NCBI GenBank assembly: GCA_001839685.1
Contig: MLAK01000775.1
Span: 1 to 64,000, forward strand
Length of the DNA: 64,000 nucleotides
Direction of reading: 5' to 3'
DNA from: Tritrichomonas foetus
Taxonomy: Eukaryota; Parabasalia; Tritrichomonadida; Tritrichomonadidae
Positions 29,429 to 39,287 of this stretch are shown in pieces. A program made the translations under genes and the position numbers. Numbering within the stretch: position 1 is the first letter of the stretch; every line of letters begins with the position of its first letter. The notes under the pieces were generated by a model that worked only from the letters and a program-made list of their open reading frames with translations, was not told where the DNA came from and searched no databases.

Positions 29429-31420
29429 TTAATAGTCACTTTCTGCTTCTTCTTCTTCCTCGTCCTCATCATAACTTTCATAACCTTCACTAGAATATTC
29501 CAATTCATCATCTTTCAGATTCTTTTCTTTTCTCCTTTTGATCACTTCATTTCTCATTTCCTCCAATTCATTTGCAAACATTTCCTTAAATTTGTGGATT
29601 CGTTGTTTTCCAGTCTGTGTCAGAAGTCCTGGTGTATCTTGAAATGGTGTAATCACATTTCGAACAGCTCCAATATATGGAATATTTCCCAAATCGTTAT
29701 TTCGTGCAAATGCTCTTAAGGCAGGCCTCACCCAATCCAAGAAAGTTTCAGAATTTGCAGCATGAAGATAACTTTCATCGTCAGTTAGTGGCTCATCAAG
29801 AACATCGTTTAATGCATAAGAAATGATATCTTTTGGAACTACAAGAATTGCAATAAATGATTTTGCTTCTTGGATATACTCAAGATAAATATCAGTGAGA
29901 TATGAAGATTGCTTGTAAACAAAACCAATAAATGGTAATGCAAGTTCACAACCTGGCTTATATTCAAATGAATTATAAGCACGACCAATAACAATTAAAT
30001 TTCCGTCTTTGTCAAATGATCCTTTATCACCACTTCGGAACCATCCATTATGCATAACTTGTGCAGTAGTTTCAGGATTCTTCCAATAACCGTCAAATAA
30101 AGTTGGTCCTTTGATAAAAATCTCATCACGTTCACCAAATTTGACTTCAAAACCTGGAGCTAAGCATCCAACGGTTCCAGGGCAAATATCTCGTTTATCG
30201 CTAATTCCAACAGCCCCAGAAAGTTCAGAAAGACCATAAATTGGAATAATCTGTATATTTAAAATATCTTGAACATTTCGGTGAGTCTCAGGAGAAAGGA
30301 CATCACCTGCAACAGCGAACCATTCAAGTCCTCCACCAAAAGCTTTTTGAATTTTATTAAAAAGTAATAAATCTGTTAATCTACTTCTAAAGCCGAAGTA
30401 AGAACAAAATCTTTGGAATTTTAAGGCACCTTTCAATAAGAAATTTGGTACTTTTTTGAAAATTTCTTGTTCAATAACTTCAATAATTTTTGGAATATTT
30501 GGACCACCAGTTGCATGAGCAATACGAGTATCTTTCATCATCTTTCGAACACCTTTATGCGCAAATGCAATACGTCCACCACGGAAATTAATTACAGCAA
30601 GTGTTAAACGCTCTAAAATATGAGCGATTGGAAGAAAAGATATATGAATAATATGATCAGTTACATCTAGTGAACATAAAATATTATAAACTCCATAGAG
30701 CATTGCTTTATGGGATATAATAACCCCTTTTGGTGCTCCAGCTGTCCCTGATGAATAACAAATTGTATTGATATGATTTGGAAGAACTTGTGGAGGTGCT
30801 GCAAAGTTTCCCGTGCGACCAATAAACTCACTAAGATGAAGAAGTTTAATTGGTCGTAAATATTCGTATTTTTCTTTTTCTAGGTTTGGAAACTTTTCTA
30901 CAATCACGAATTTCAATGATTTCATTCGTGCTGGATCAATTTTTTCAAATAATTTCAGTTTATGTGGTGAAACATAAAGAACTGAACAATCAGAGTGATC
31001 ATACACATAGCCCGGATATGATTCCATTTCTGCATCAAATGAAAAAATTATAACGTAGCCATAAATTTGTGCAGCTTCAAGGAAGACGGCCGCTTCGAGT
31101 CGATTTTCGCTGTAAACGCCAATTCGTGATCCTTGCGGAAATCCAAGCTCCATTAATTTCGAGCCAACACTGAGGGCCATAATGTGAACCTCGTGTCGGG
31201 TTTTCCAGTCGATAGTTTTATCTTTTCGAAACGTTCCTAAATATGGATTTGAGCCGTGTTTTTTATCGGTCCAGAAATAAAAATCTTGCATCGTTTGAAC
31301 GCTTTTTGGAAATGTATCGTATTCGTCGAGCCATTCTTGTGGTGCAGACTTTAAGTGAGGAAATGTAAACATTTGGTGTGTCGGATAACTTTTTGTGCCT
31401 CTTTTGAAAAAGATATTCAT
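29429..31420 (-). CDS. Long-chain acyl-CoA synthetase (ACSL family)
   Basis: 663 residues. Activates fatty acids to acyl-CoA through an acyl-adenylate. AMP-binding P-loop motif YSSGTAGAPKGVIISH (about 242-257), GxxE-type motif IYGLSELSGAVG, adenylate-binding GWFRSGDKGSFDKDGNLIVIGR (shown in part as GWFRSGDKGSFDKDG), preceded by PGTVGCLAPGFEVKFGE. The usual DRKKDLFKLxxGE block is GRAYNSFEYKPGCE here, with a weakened hinge. Acidic C-terminal tail. Start set at ATG 31420 because the frame extends further only from a TTG. The 18-bp repeat array begins about 100 nt upstream, in the promoter region. Confidence 0.88.
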   Translation of the reverse strand: MNIFFKRGTKSYPTHQMFTFPHLKSAPQEWLDEYDTFPKSVQTMQDFYFWTDKKHGSNPYLGTFRKDKTIDWKTRHEVHIMALSVGSKLMELGFPQGSRIGVYSENRLEAAVFLEAAQIYGYVIIFSFDAEMESYPGYVYDHSDCSVLYVSPHKLKLFEKIDPARMKSLKFVIVEKFPNLEKEKYEYLRPIKLLHLSEFIGRTGNFAAPPQVLPNHINTICYSSGTAGAPKGVIISHKAMLYGVYNILCSLDVTDHIIHISFLPIAHILERLTLAVINFRGGRIAFAHKGVRKMMKDTRIAHATGGPNIPKIIEVIEQEIFKKVPNFLLKGALKFQRFCSYFGFRSRLTDLLLFNKIQKAFGGGLEWFAVAGDVLSPETHRNVQDILNIQIIPIYGLSELSGAVGISDKRDICPGTVGCLAPGFEVKFGERDEIFIKGPTLFDGYWKNPETTAQVMHNGWFRSGDKGSFDKDGNLIVIGRAYNSFEYKPGCELALPFIGFVYKQSSYLTDIYLEYIQEAKSFIAILVVPKDIISYALNDVLDEPLTDDESYLHAANSETFLDWVRPALRAFARNNDLGNIPYIGAVRNVITPFQDTPGLLTQTGKQRIHKFKEMFANELEEMRNEVIKRRKEKNLKDDELEYSSEGYESYDEDEEEEEAESDY

Positions 31421-31426
31421 GATGTG

Positions 31427-31434
31427 CACTTTTT
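31427..31434 (-). promoter_or_regulatory. Start-proximal AAAAAGTG element (ACSL gene)
   Basis: AAAAAGTG on the coding strand, ending 6 nt before the ATG at 31420; preceded by ATACTC. Confidence 0.4.
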
Positions 31435-31518
31435 GAGTATGTAAGATTGGGCATATATTTGGTTGAGAATTCAATATATAAATAGCCAATCATTTCACTC
31501 TCAGTTTTCTGATGAATA

Positions 31519-32441
31519 ATTGATATCGAAAGCACAACTGATATCGAAAGCACAACTGANNNNNNNNNNNNNNNNNNNNNNNNNNNNNNNNNNNNNNNNN
31601 NNNNNNNNNNNNNNNNNNNNNNNNNNNNNNNNNNNNNNNNNNNNNNNNNNNNNNNNNNNNNNNNNNNNNNNNNNNNNNNNNNNNNNNNNNNNNNNNNNNN
31701 NNNNNNNNNNNNNNNNNNNNNNNNNNNNNNNNNNNNNNNNNNNNNNNNNNNNNNNNNNNNNNNNNNNNNNNNNNNNNNNNNNNNNNNNNNNNNNNNNNNN
31801 NNNNNNNNNNNNNNNNNNNNNNNNNNNNNNNNNNNNNNNNNNNNNNNNNNNNNNNNNNNNNNNNNNNNNNNNNNNNNNNNNNNNNNNNNNNNNNNNNNNN
31901 NNNNNNNNNNNNNNNNNNNNNNNNNNNNNNNNNNNNNNNNNNNNNNNNNNNNNNNNNNNNNNNNNNNNNNNNNNNNNNNNNNNNNNNNNNNNNNNNNNNN
32001 NNNNNNNNNNNNNNNNNNNNNNNNNNNNNNNNNNNNNNNNNNNNNNNNNNNNNNNNNNNNNNNNNNNNNNNNNNNNNNNNNNNNNNNNNNNNNNNNNNNN
32101 NNNNNNNNNNNNNNNNNNNNNNNNNNNNNNNNNNNNNNNNNNNNNNNNNNNNNNNNNNNNNNNNNNNNNNNNNNNNNNNNNNNNNNNNNNNNNNNNNNNN
32201 NNNNNNNNNNNNNNNNNNNNNNNNNNNNNNNNNNNNNNNNNNNNNNNNNNNNNNNNNNNNNNNNNNNNNNNNNNNNNNNNNNNNNNNNNNNNNNNNNNNN
32301 NNNNNNNNNNNNNNNNNNNNNNNNNNNNNNNNNNNNNNNNNNNNNNNNNNNNNNNNNNNNNNNNNNNNNNNNNNNNNNNNNNNNNNNNNNNNNNNNNNNN
32401 NNNNNNNNNATCGAAAGCACAACTGACATCGAAAGCATATT
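31519..32441. repeat. 18-bp tandem repeat array with 850-N gap
   Basis: The unit CTGATATCGAAAGCACAA repeats exactly left of the gap, and the same unit (with ACTGACATCG variant) resumes right of it. The N run is 31560-32409. If the gap length is right the array holds roughly 50 copies. Because 18 is a multiple of three, frames on both strands stay open and read as SKAQLI or QLCFRY repeats; I see no reason to call this coding. Confidence 0.85.
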
Positions 32442-32605
32442 AATAATATTGATTCTACCTTGACGAAAACCAAAAGCCGATGAGCATTGATATTTTCAGC
32501 GAAATAATAAGACACGTGATGAATTCCAGAAGAAAGAAAAAAAAAATTAAAAGAAAAAATGTGTGAAAGTGTGTAGAAATAGTCTCTTTTAGCGTATAGG
32601 CCAAA

Positions 32606-33469
32606 TTATGTCACATCGACATCAACTTCATCGATGAGATTCTTTACAACGAGAAGTGTAGATGTCATCCAGTTATCAAGTCGTTTGAATTGGTCGTATT
32701 CTGCGAGTGCTGTAGAAAATGCTTCTGAGTCTCGGTCGTTGATAGCTTTTGCGCACATATCGAGCATTGAATATTCGCGTGATCTTTCCCACCCTGGATA
32801 GGCAGCCACAAATTCATGAAGAAGGGATTCAGCGCCAACAACATCATCTGCGGCCATTCTGCAGATTACTGATTTTGTGCAGTATTCTCCGGCAGCCAAT
32901 TGTGTTAAACGGTCGGCAAGACGTCTGTTTGCGACATCCTTATAAACGTTCGAAGCTTCGACCCATTTCTTTTGTTCGGAATAGATATCGCCAAGGATGG
33001 CGAGCTGTTGGGCGGCTTGATTGGCTTGATTTTCATCGTCGTAAAGTTGGGCAGCATCTGAATAAGCTTTTGCAGCACTGTCCAAATCTTTTTGTTCTTG
33101 GAATACTTTAGCGGCTTCGCAGAGTAATCTGGCGGCGTTTGTTGGTTTCGAATTTTCGCGATAGATTCTGACGGCTAAATTGAATGATTCCAAAGCCTTG
33201 GCTGAGGTTTCGGGTTGCTTTGAATACATCTTGCCAGCATCAGCAGCGACTGTTGCGGCTTCGTTAAGTTGATCAGCTGCTTGAAGGCATTCAGCAGCAC
33301 GTGTGTAAGAATCTCCTGCACGTGTCCAGTTACGGATTGATTTGAATGAATTTCCGGCCTTTTGGAAAAGTTCAGCAGCGTCTGTCCATTTTTGGTTCTT
33401 TCCAAAAAGTCTAAATTTGGTTAAGGCTTTCTCGGCTTGTTGGAAGAAATCTTCTCCTCGATTAGACAT
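32606..33469 (-). CDS. NAPA: Alpha-SNAP (Sec17), SNARE-disassembly adaptor
   Basis: 287 residues, the family's usual size. Binds assembled SNARE complexes and recruits NSF for ATP-driven disassembly on cytoplasmic membranes. Almost entirely antiparallel TPR-like helix pairs: WTDAAELFQKAGNSFKSIRN, then WTRAGDSYTRAAEC, GEYCTKSVICRMAADDVVGA. The C-terminal SNARE/NSF-contacting end FSTALAEYDQFKRLDNWMTS followed by TLLVVKNLIDE matches alpha-SNAP's EYDSISRLDQWLTTMLL region. The short hydrophobic N-terminal loop of yeast and animal proteins is not obvious here. Confidence 0.92.
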   Translation of the reverse strand: MSNRGEDFFQQAEKALTKFRLFGKNQKWTDAAELFQKAGNSFKSIRNWTRAGDSYTRAAECLQAADQLNEAATVAADAGKMYSKQPETSAKALESFNLAVRIYRENSKPTNAARLLCEAAKVFQEQKDLDSAAKAYSDAAQLYDDENQANQAAQQLAILGDIYSEQKKWVEASNVYKDVANRRLADRLTQLAAGEYCTKSVICRMAADDVVGAESLLHEFVAAYPGWERSREYSMLDMCAKAINDRDSEAFSTALAEYDQFKRLDNWMTSTLLVVKNLIDEVDVDVT

Positions 33470-33832
33470 TTAAAATTTTGATTTTACTGGTAGTTTTTGA
33501 ATGCCAATTCGGCATTTGTTCATAAAAAGTTAAAATGCGGTGACTTTTTCCTAACAAAAATACGAATCATATGATTTACAATATATGGTTAAATACTTCA
33601 CCAAAATTGGTCAAATACTCTGACGATAAACACACATCAAATAAGACATCAAACTCTGTATGATATTGGCCAAATACCCTTCCATCTGAGATTGAAACAT
33701 TTCATATATGAATAAAATGATATGGCAGTAATTAATGATATCATAATACATATGAACGATAATTTCGCGTATGATTTTTTTTTTTTTTTTTAATAGTTGT
33801 TATATATTTTCTTATTATGCTTTTTTTACTCA
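33470..33832. other. Intergenic, alpha-SNAP to thioredoxin-like gene
   Basis: Three degenerate copies of a GG(T/C)(T/C)AAATAC phrase occur at about 33588, 33614 and 33669. Otherwise AT-rich spacer with a 14-T run near 33776. Confidence 0.4.
33524..33531 (+). promoter_or_regulatory. AAAAAGTT element upstream of alpha-SNAP
   Basis: Lies 54 nt before the ATG at 33469, reverse to the gene; a second TGACTTTTTCC follows at about 33540-33550. Confidence 0.3.
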
Positions 33833-34537
33833 TTACAAATCATCATATGCGGTTTCTTTTGGTTTTGTAGCCTTTTTTGGTCCCACCTTTGAAGGCTCAA
33901 CTCCAAAGAATTTTTCGATTGCTCGATTCAGCTGGAGCTGCTGGTTGACTCCTTTGTATTCCATTTTTCCTGTCTTCCCTTTAAAGAACCACCATGAAGG
34001 GAACTTCACTCCAGGAAAAGCCTTTGCAAATGTTTTGTTTCCGGTCATTGCAAAGTTGATGTCTCGTCTGTGATACTTTCCATAAGCATGAACAAGCATC
34101 TTTGGGACAAGTCTTCTGTGCGTGAAAAGTATGACTCGATCTTCGTCGGTGTCAATCCATGAATCATCGACTTTTGGAAGCAGCAATTCGACGCAATCAG
34201 TGACAAAAGCTTTGAAAGCGTTGATCGTACGACGTCCTTCGTATGGAACTGGCGTGTTTTTGAAGAAAAATACAAATGTTGGAAGGGAGGTAATTTCGAA
34301 TTCTTCCGCAAAATCTTGGTCTTTTGAGATATCGAATTTAACAAATTTGACTGTATCGTTTATTTCGTCGTAGGCGTCATTGAAGCTCATCTCGGCAGAT
34401 TCGCAGGACGGACAATCTGGACTGGTGAACATCACAAAAATGGGCATTTTACCTGTCCCATTAACTATTAATTTTTCAAATTGGTTTCTGTTGATCTCAA
34501 GAGCAGAGAAAACGCATGTAATAAAGGCGAACAACAT
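33833..34537 (-). CDS. Secreted/ER thioredoxin-domain protein (PDI-like, CPSC active site)
   Basis: 234 residues from ATG 34537; the frame goes further up only from a TTG. Signal peptide MLFAFITCVFSALE, then a thioredoxin fold: MPIFVMFTSPDCPSCESAEM holds a CPSC redox site (PDIs have CGHC), followed by VKFVKFDISKDQDFAEEFEI and the cis-Pro turn SLPTFVFF. A second, Cys-free thioredoxin-like half follows (about 125-215: DRVILFTHRR, FPSWWFFKGKTG). The end, KETAYDDL, is not a canonical KDEL signal. The sequence supports an oxidoreductase with one active and one inactive domain; ER location is inferred. Confidence 0.75.
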   Translation of the reverse strand: MLFAFITCVFSALEINRNQFEKLIVNGTGKMPIFVMFTSPDCPSCESAEMSFNDAYDEINDTVKFVKFDISKDQDFAEEFEITSLPTFVFFFKNTPVPYEGRRTINAFKAFVTDCVELLLPKVDDSWIDTDEDRVILFTHRRLVPKMLVHAYGKYHRRDINFAMTGNKTFAKAFPGVKFPSWWFFKGKTGKMEYKGVNQQLQLNRAIEKFFGVEPSKVGPKKATKPKETAYDDL

Positions 34538-34984
34538 TTTGATTTTTTGGCCGGCTAGATAATTTAAGAAATATTTCAATATTTTCTTAAAAAGTGGGCC
34601 ATTTGTTTTATGCAGCCAAATAACAGCAGAAAACCAATTGATGAATCAATGATATCAATGAAAATAAGGAACTAATTGCGGGAAAACATAAATTTTATTT
34701 TGCTGAAATTCTAGTACATAAAACCATTCTACAAATAACACCTCATTTTACAATTTTGTTTTCCGTCTGATTATCACCATTGAATATCGGCAAGCTACAA
34801 CAGCTTTCATCATTCTTGATAAACTCATAGGATATTTCTAATAGATGGGAAATTACTTTAGCAATTAATTTGCCGCCTGAAAATTCAGTACAAAGTTATT
34901 TTCCAAAAAAGTAAAAAGTTCTCACTTATTAATTTAAATATAGAATCTTTATAATTAATATACAGTATTATAACAATAATCTAT
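34538..34984. other. Intergenic, thioredoxin-like gene to 573-aa gene
   Basis: Contains the AAAAAGTG element at 34589-34596. No gene, hairpin or repeat that I can support in the rest. Confidence 0.45.
34589..34596 (+). promoter_or_regulatory. AAAAAGTG element upstream of thioredoxin-like gene
   Basis: Lies 51 nt before ATG 34537 and reads CACTTTTT on the coding strand, followed by AAGAAAATATTG. Confidence 0.35.
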
Positions 34985-36706
34985 TTAATCGCTGGGTGGA
35001 ACATCTATTGGACCATGTGCAATGGCATTCATTTTATCAATATAATCTCTTGACATATTATTGAGAATTGTTTGGTTGTAAATCATATGTGAAATCTTCA
35101 GTGAATCTAAAAATGTGCCAAATTCTTGTTGTCCAACATTAAGCAAATATCTGCAAAATTCAATCAATCTTAATGTTGCTACATTTTCAAAAGAATTCAC
35201 TTGAATTTCTTTCACTACATCCCAGAAAAGAGATTGTTTAATTGGATGCCTTAGCATTAATTTAATTCTTAACAACTTAACAAAGTCTTTTTCAAGTGGT
35301 TCTTTAATTCCACCATTAAATCTGACAAAAGCGCATAACCTCCACCAAAACTCTCTTCTTTCACCTAAACCACTATGATCAATTGGAGCTGTTTCTACAG
35401 CTACTTGCCATAAAGATTTTCTCTTAAATTGACTTTTACCTAAAACACCACTTTGAATTCTTTTACAGTCTTCATCAAGTAATTTCAGATATGTTTCAAA
35501 TATTTCACGTGAATGGAATGCCTGCTTAATCATTGATTGCCTCTTCTTTAATGCATTTTGTGCTCTTTCACGTTGTTTCAATTTTTTATTATCCCACATT
35601 TGTGTGAATTCTCTTACAGTTGCAATATCATTTCGTGAAAATGGAGCTTTATTTTTCGTAAATAGGATATCTTCACCTGTTGTATCAAGTAATGTAGATC
35701 TTGGATCACATTCTTCAGCAGGATTTCCTTCGAATCCAAGTCGTTGTGAATATATTGGATTCTCTTCATAGCCATGTGAAAGAATTTGACCTTGCTGATC
35801 ATCAGGAATCATTAATTCAACTGGAAAGTATTTTCCAACATCAGCCGGAACAAAAGGAATTCCAACATCTGGATCAAAAAATCGTTTAATACATTGTTGA
35901 ACAGTTGGATCAGTTGTTCCTCCTGGCATTTTTGTTATTGTTGAATTACATCTCCTTCCACCAGGCGTGAAATTCAATGGCTGCGTTGCAGAGTCTTTAG
36001 CAAGTGTCATGTCAGGATTAGTATTTGCAAGCGATTTGAAATGAACTTCACGAATAATTGTTGATTCATCTTGTTCATGTAATTTCAGTTCGCCATAGAT
36101 TCCAGTTCGAGTTTTTGGCTTCACAACTTTTTTATTTACGACATTTGGATCTTCTACATCAAAAAGATCAGTTTCATAATAAGGCAAAGCATTTCCCCAT
36201 GTTTGCAAGTGCGCATCAACGGGAATTTTTGAAGTGATTGTAGTATGCCCTTGGCCATCATGAATCTTAACTTTTAAGTCCTGTTGTCGACTTTTTGGAT
36301 TGGGTCCTCTTCCTTCCGAATCAGGAAGATTATTCTGCTGTTCTTGGAGCTTTGAATAGTATTCGGTGATTAACTGTTTTTCATAATGCGACATCATATC
36401 TGGATCACTTAAGTCGTATTCTGGATGGCGTGCTGCCAATTCACCATAATCGCGATTAAACTTTTTCAAAAAAGGTTTGTCTTCGATCAAATGAATAAGA
36501 GACTGCATCGGATTTCTTTTACTTGGATCAGTTGGCGGTGTCATTGCGTAAATCGGGAGACCTTCTTCGATTGGGCGAATAGCGCCATCAGAAAGCCACG
36601 CAAATTTCGATATATTACTTTCATTGCTTTTGTCTTCGAGTTTTACCGGTTTGAGCTCAAGAAGTCGAGAACCTGTGTTTCGAAAAGGAAAGGGTGTAGT
36701 TTTCAT
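34985..36706 (-). CDS. Unrecognised 573-residue soluble protein
   Basis: Start MKTTPFPFRNTGSRLLELKP. No signal peptide or membrane segment. The N-terminal two-thirds is Pro/Asp-rich with short ordered phrases (GDTT-type turns such as TKMPGGTTDPTVQQCIKRFF and VGIPFVPADVGKYFPVELMI). From about residue 360 it is helical and basic (FTQMWDNKKLKQRERAQNAL; RKSLWQVAVETAPIDHSGLG; LFWDVVKEIQVNSFENVATL). I do not recognise a family; it reads like a conserved cytoskeletal or flagellar protein, which is a guess. Divergent from the kexin-like gene, 262 nt apart. Confidence 0.75.
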   Translation of the reverse strand: MKTTPFPFRNTGSRLLELKPVKLEDKSNESNISKFAWLSDGAIRPIEEGLPIYAMTPPTDPSKRNPMQSLIHLIEDKPFLKKFNRDYGELAARHPEYDLSDPDMMSHYEKQLITEYYSKLQEQQNNLPDSEGRGPNPKSRQQDLKVKIHDGQGHTTITSKIPVDAHLQTWGNALPYYETDLFDVEDPNVVNKKVVKPKTRTGIYGELKLHEQDESTIIREVHFKSLANTNPDMTLAKDSATQPLNFTPGGRRCNSTITKMPGGTTDPTVQQCIKRFFDPDVGIPFVPADVGKYFPVELMIPDDQQGQILSHGYEENPIYSQRLGFEGNPAEECDPRSTLLDTTGEDILFTKNKAPFSRNDIATVREFTQMWDNKKLKQRERAQNALKKRQSMIKQAFHSREIFETYLKLLDEDCKRIQSGVLGKSQFKRKSLWQVAVETAPIDHSGLGERREFWWRLCAFVRFNGGIKEPLEKDFVKLLRIKLMLRHPIKQSLFWDVVKEIQVNSFENVATLRLIEFCRYLLNVGQQEFGTFLDSLKISHMIYNQTILNNMSRDYIDKMNAIAHGPIDVPPSD

Positions 36707-36968
36707 TTACTCGTTATTTGATTGTTTCTATTCAATTTGGAAAATAATATAATTCAAATTTATTTGATGGCATAACAACTTTTTAATCATCGTTTCAAGA
36801 TTTTTGTCTGTAATTAAATAATCATTCAAAAAGTGATAATACTTGAACAAAAATTGTCAAAATCATTAAACGGTCTCTGTTACATTACAACTATATTGAA
36901 TAAGTGATATTGTTTTTTCAAACTTCTCAATTTCTTTCTTTTTTTTCAGAGAATATTTTCAATTTTAA

Positions 36969-39287
36969 ATGCTCTTCCCCTTTTTCGCTGTTTTTATTCT
37001 CTCCGAGCCAAGTGATCCACTTTATCCGCTTCAATTTAACATTAACAATCACGGCCAATACTTCGGTATCAATGGTGAAGATGTTCGCTTGGATGATAAA
37101 AATGACGGCTCGGGTGTAACAATCACCGTCATTGATGATGGCTGTTATCATGAGCATGTTGAACTCTCACCAAACTTCGATCTCGACAATTCGTTCAATT
37201 ACAAAACGTTCCAGAAAGATCCATTCGAAAAAGGATTCAATCATGGAACGGCGTTCGCCGGAATCGCTGCCGGTGCTTCAAATCAATTTTGCGGTGTTGG
37301 CGTTGCTCCAAAAGCAACCCTTCGTTGCTTCAATTTGAATTCGAATTATTCTAAAGCCAATCTTATCGATAGCATCAAAAGAAATAACGACAAAAATACC
37401 CCACAAATTAAAGTGTTTGGAACACCTTTCAAATGTGAAGGAAACATTTGTAATCATTATAGCGATTCCGATATTGAAAAAGCTATTACAGATGCTCCTG
37501 ATAATATAATATTCATTGCAAGTGCTGGTAGTGATGCTGCTCTTGGCGGTGATTCAAACTTTCACCCACTCCTTCAGCACCCTCGTGTCATCGTCGTTGC
37601 TGACACAAACAATAGAGGTGCCAGATCGGCATGGACAAATCGAGGATCAAATATTTTGGTGAGTGCACCAGCTGGTGGCTCTTCATCTTTAGTTGATATT
37701 ACTTTCCCTTCTTTACCAGTTCCAACAGCTGATTCAACACAATCTTGCACAAATTCAAGCGATCCAGTCGGCGCTGGTGCTGCAACTGTTGCTGGTGTTG
37801 TTGCTTTGATTTTACAAGAAAATCCAAAGCTGACATGGCGTGAAGTTAATAATATTTTTGCACTTTCTTCAAAAATAACTGATTTTAACCATCCTTCTTG
37901 GACAGCAAACGGTGCAAAGAACCCACTTTATTATTCACATGTTTATGGCTTTGGTGGTGTGAGTGAATCACTTGCAGCAAAGATTGTGAATCTAAAATGG
38001 CCTGCCCAAGTCTCAGAAACAGCTGTAAATGACACAAAAAGTATTATTCCGGTTATGAGAGGTGGATTCATTAATAAAACACTCAAAGTTGAAGGAAATC
38101 AAGTAAAAATGATTGAATATGTTGTTTTAACAGTTGCTTTAACAAATGTTGATTATTCAACTGTAAGAATTCAACTTATTTCGCCACGAGGTACAGTTTC
38201 TAATGTGAAATTCTACTCAGTTTCAAATTCACGTGATGGTGTTTATAAATATACTATTAGAAATAGTTTTGGTGCATCGCCAAAAGGAGATTGGATTATT
38301 CATCTTGTTAATGATGGAATTGGAGAATCTGGCGAGTTCGTAAATGCAACGTTAACTGTTTATGGATCGAAATCTGAAATTGCACTTCCTCATTTTCAAG
38401 AAAAGGGCACAAATCCATACGCAACGCCTGAATCTATAAATGCAACAGTTAAAATCGAAACTACAAGTGATGAAATTGTGTGTGGATCAAAAATTAACAT
38501 TACTATTTCAGGAACAGATCTTCCACTTTTATTTACAATGACTGATTCCGAAAAAAGGAGTCGCTGGCCGATTCTTTCAAAAATGATAGCAAGAAATGAA
38601 CTGACTGATTTTAGATTGCCTTGCTATTTCTCTAATAATGAATCAATGATCATTTATGCTGAAAATCAAGAAGCTGGAATTTGGGGAGAATCATCTCCAC
38701 TTAAAGTTCAGAATAACAAAGCTGATTATGTTCTTTTATATCCTAATCCATATAAAACATATTTTATTGAAGATGATAAAAATCTAACGATAGTTATTGT
38801 TCCTACAATGAATTTAGAATATTGGATTGATGGTGGTGCTGCACAACGTGCTCTTGTTACTTTATATGATTTGGATAATAAAACTTCGATTTTTAGAAAG
38901 AATGTTGTTTTATCATCAACAACGCAAGTTGAAGTTGAAAATCCTGTCCGATGTGAAAAATGCATTTTATCCGTGGTTTTGTCATGGCACTATCCATTTT
39001 CTGATTGCCAACAAATGATTCAGCCTATTTCTATTCTTCAAAAAGGAGATGTTCCCGGCGAACCATTTGCCGTTCCACTTAATTCTGCTTGTCCAATACC
39101 TGAGGGTATAAAAATCAATGATCAAATTCCGTCGGCATCGCCGACGCCAGCACCAAAATCAAAAATGTTGCCAATGATTATTGGAATAGTTTTTCTTGTT
39201 TTGTTTGTTTCTTTCATAATTGTTTTCTTCTTGATTAATACTAGAAATCATGATAATTCAACCATTAATACTTATTTATTAAAATAA
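36969..39287 (+). CDS. Kexin/furin-family (S8B) pseudoprotease, membrane-anchored
   Basis: 772 residues. Signal peptide MLFPFFAVFILSEPS is followed at once by the mature-type start DPLYPLQFNINNHGQ; the usual propeptide is missing. Catalytic-domain landmarks: Asp56 in TVIDDG and His92 in NHGTAFAG (CGVGVAPKA downstream) are kept. The Ser block, GTSAAAPxAAGV in the family, reads PVGAGAATVAGV, giving Gly268 at the nucleophile position; the oxyanion block ASGNGG reads ASAGSD, losing Asn (near 187). A P-domain follows (about 355-480), then an Asn-rich lumenal region, and a transmembrane helix near 737-762 with a short tail. The architecture is Golgi-type convertase; activity is not expected. A cargo-binding or regulatory role is inference. 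Confidence 0.85.
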   Translation: MLFPFFAVFILSEPSDPLYPLQFNINNHGQYFGINGEDVRLDDKNDGSGVTITVIDDGCYHEHVELSPNFDLDNSFNYKTFQKDPFEKGFNHGTAFAGIAAGASNQFCGVGVAPKATLRCFNLNSNYSKANLIDSIKRNNDKNTPQIKVFGTPFKCEGNICNHYSDSDIEKAITDAPDNIIFIASAGSDAALGGDSNFHPLLQHPRVIVVADTNNRGARSAWTNRGSNILVSAPAGGSSSLVDITFPSLPVPTADSTQSCTNSSDPVGAGAATVAGVVALILQENPKLTWREVNNIFALSSKITDFNHPSWTANGAKNPLYYSHVYGFGGVSESLAAKIVNLKWPAQVSETAVNDTKSIIPVMRGGFINKTLKVEGNQVKMIEYVVLTVALTNVDYSTVRIQLISPRGTVSNVKFYSVSNSRDGVYKYTIRNSFGASPKGDWIIHLVNDGIGESGEFVNATLTVYGSKSEIALPHFQEKGTNPYATPESINATVKIETTSDEIVCGSKINITISGTDLPLLFTMTDSEKRSRWPILSKMIARNELTDFRLPCYFSNNESMIIYAENQEAGIWGESSPLKVQNNKADYVLLYPNPYKTYFIEDDKNLTIVIVPTMNLEYWIDGGAAQRALVTLYDLDNKTSIFRKNVVLSSTTQVEVENPVRCEKCILSVVLSWHYPFSDCQQMIQPISILQKGDVPGEPFAVPLNSACPIPEGIKINDQIPSASPTPAPKSKMLPMIIGIVFLVLFVSFIIVFFLINTRNHDNSTINTYLLK

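Noticed and set aside
31490..32515. Long open frames on both strands across the 850-N gap
   Set aside because: Created by a repeat unit of 18 bp and unknown bases; no start, no non-repeat coding part.
34538..34579. Upstream extension of the thioredoxin-like gene
   Set aside because: It begins with TTG and would bury the signal peptide; ATG 34537 preferred. The same reasoning was applied to the starts at 28981, 31420, 48905, 54278, 55887 and 62990.
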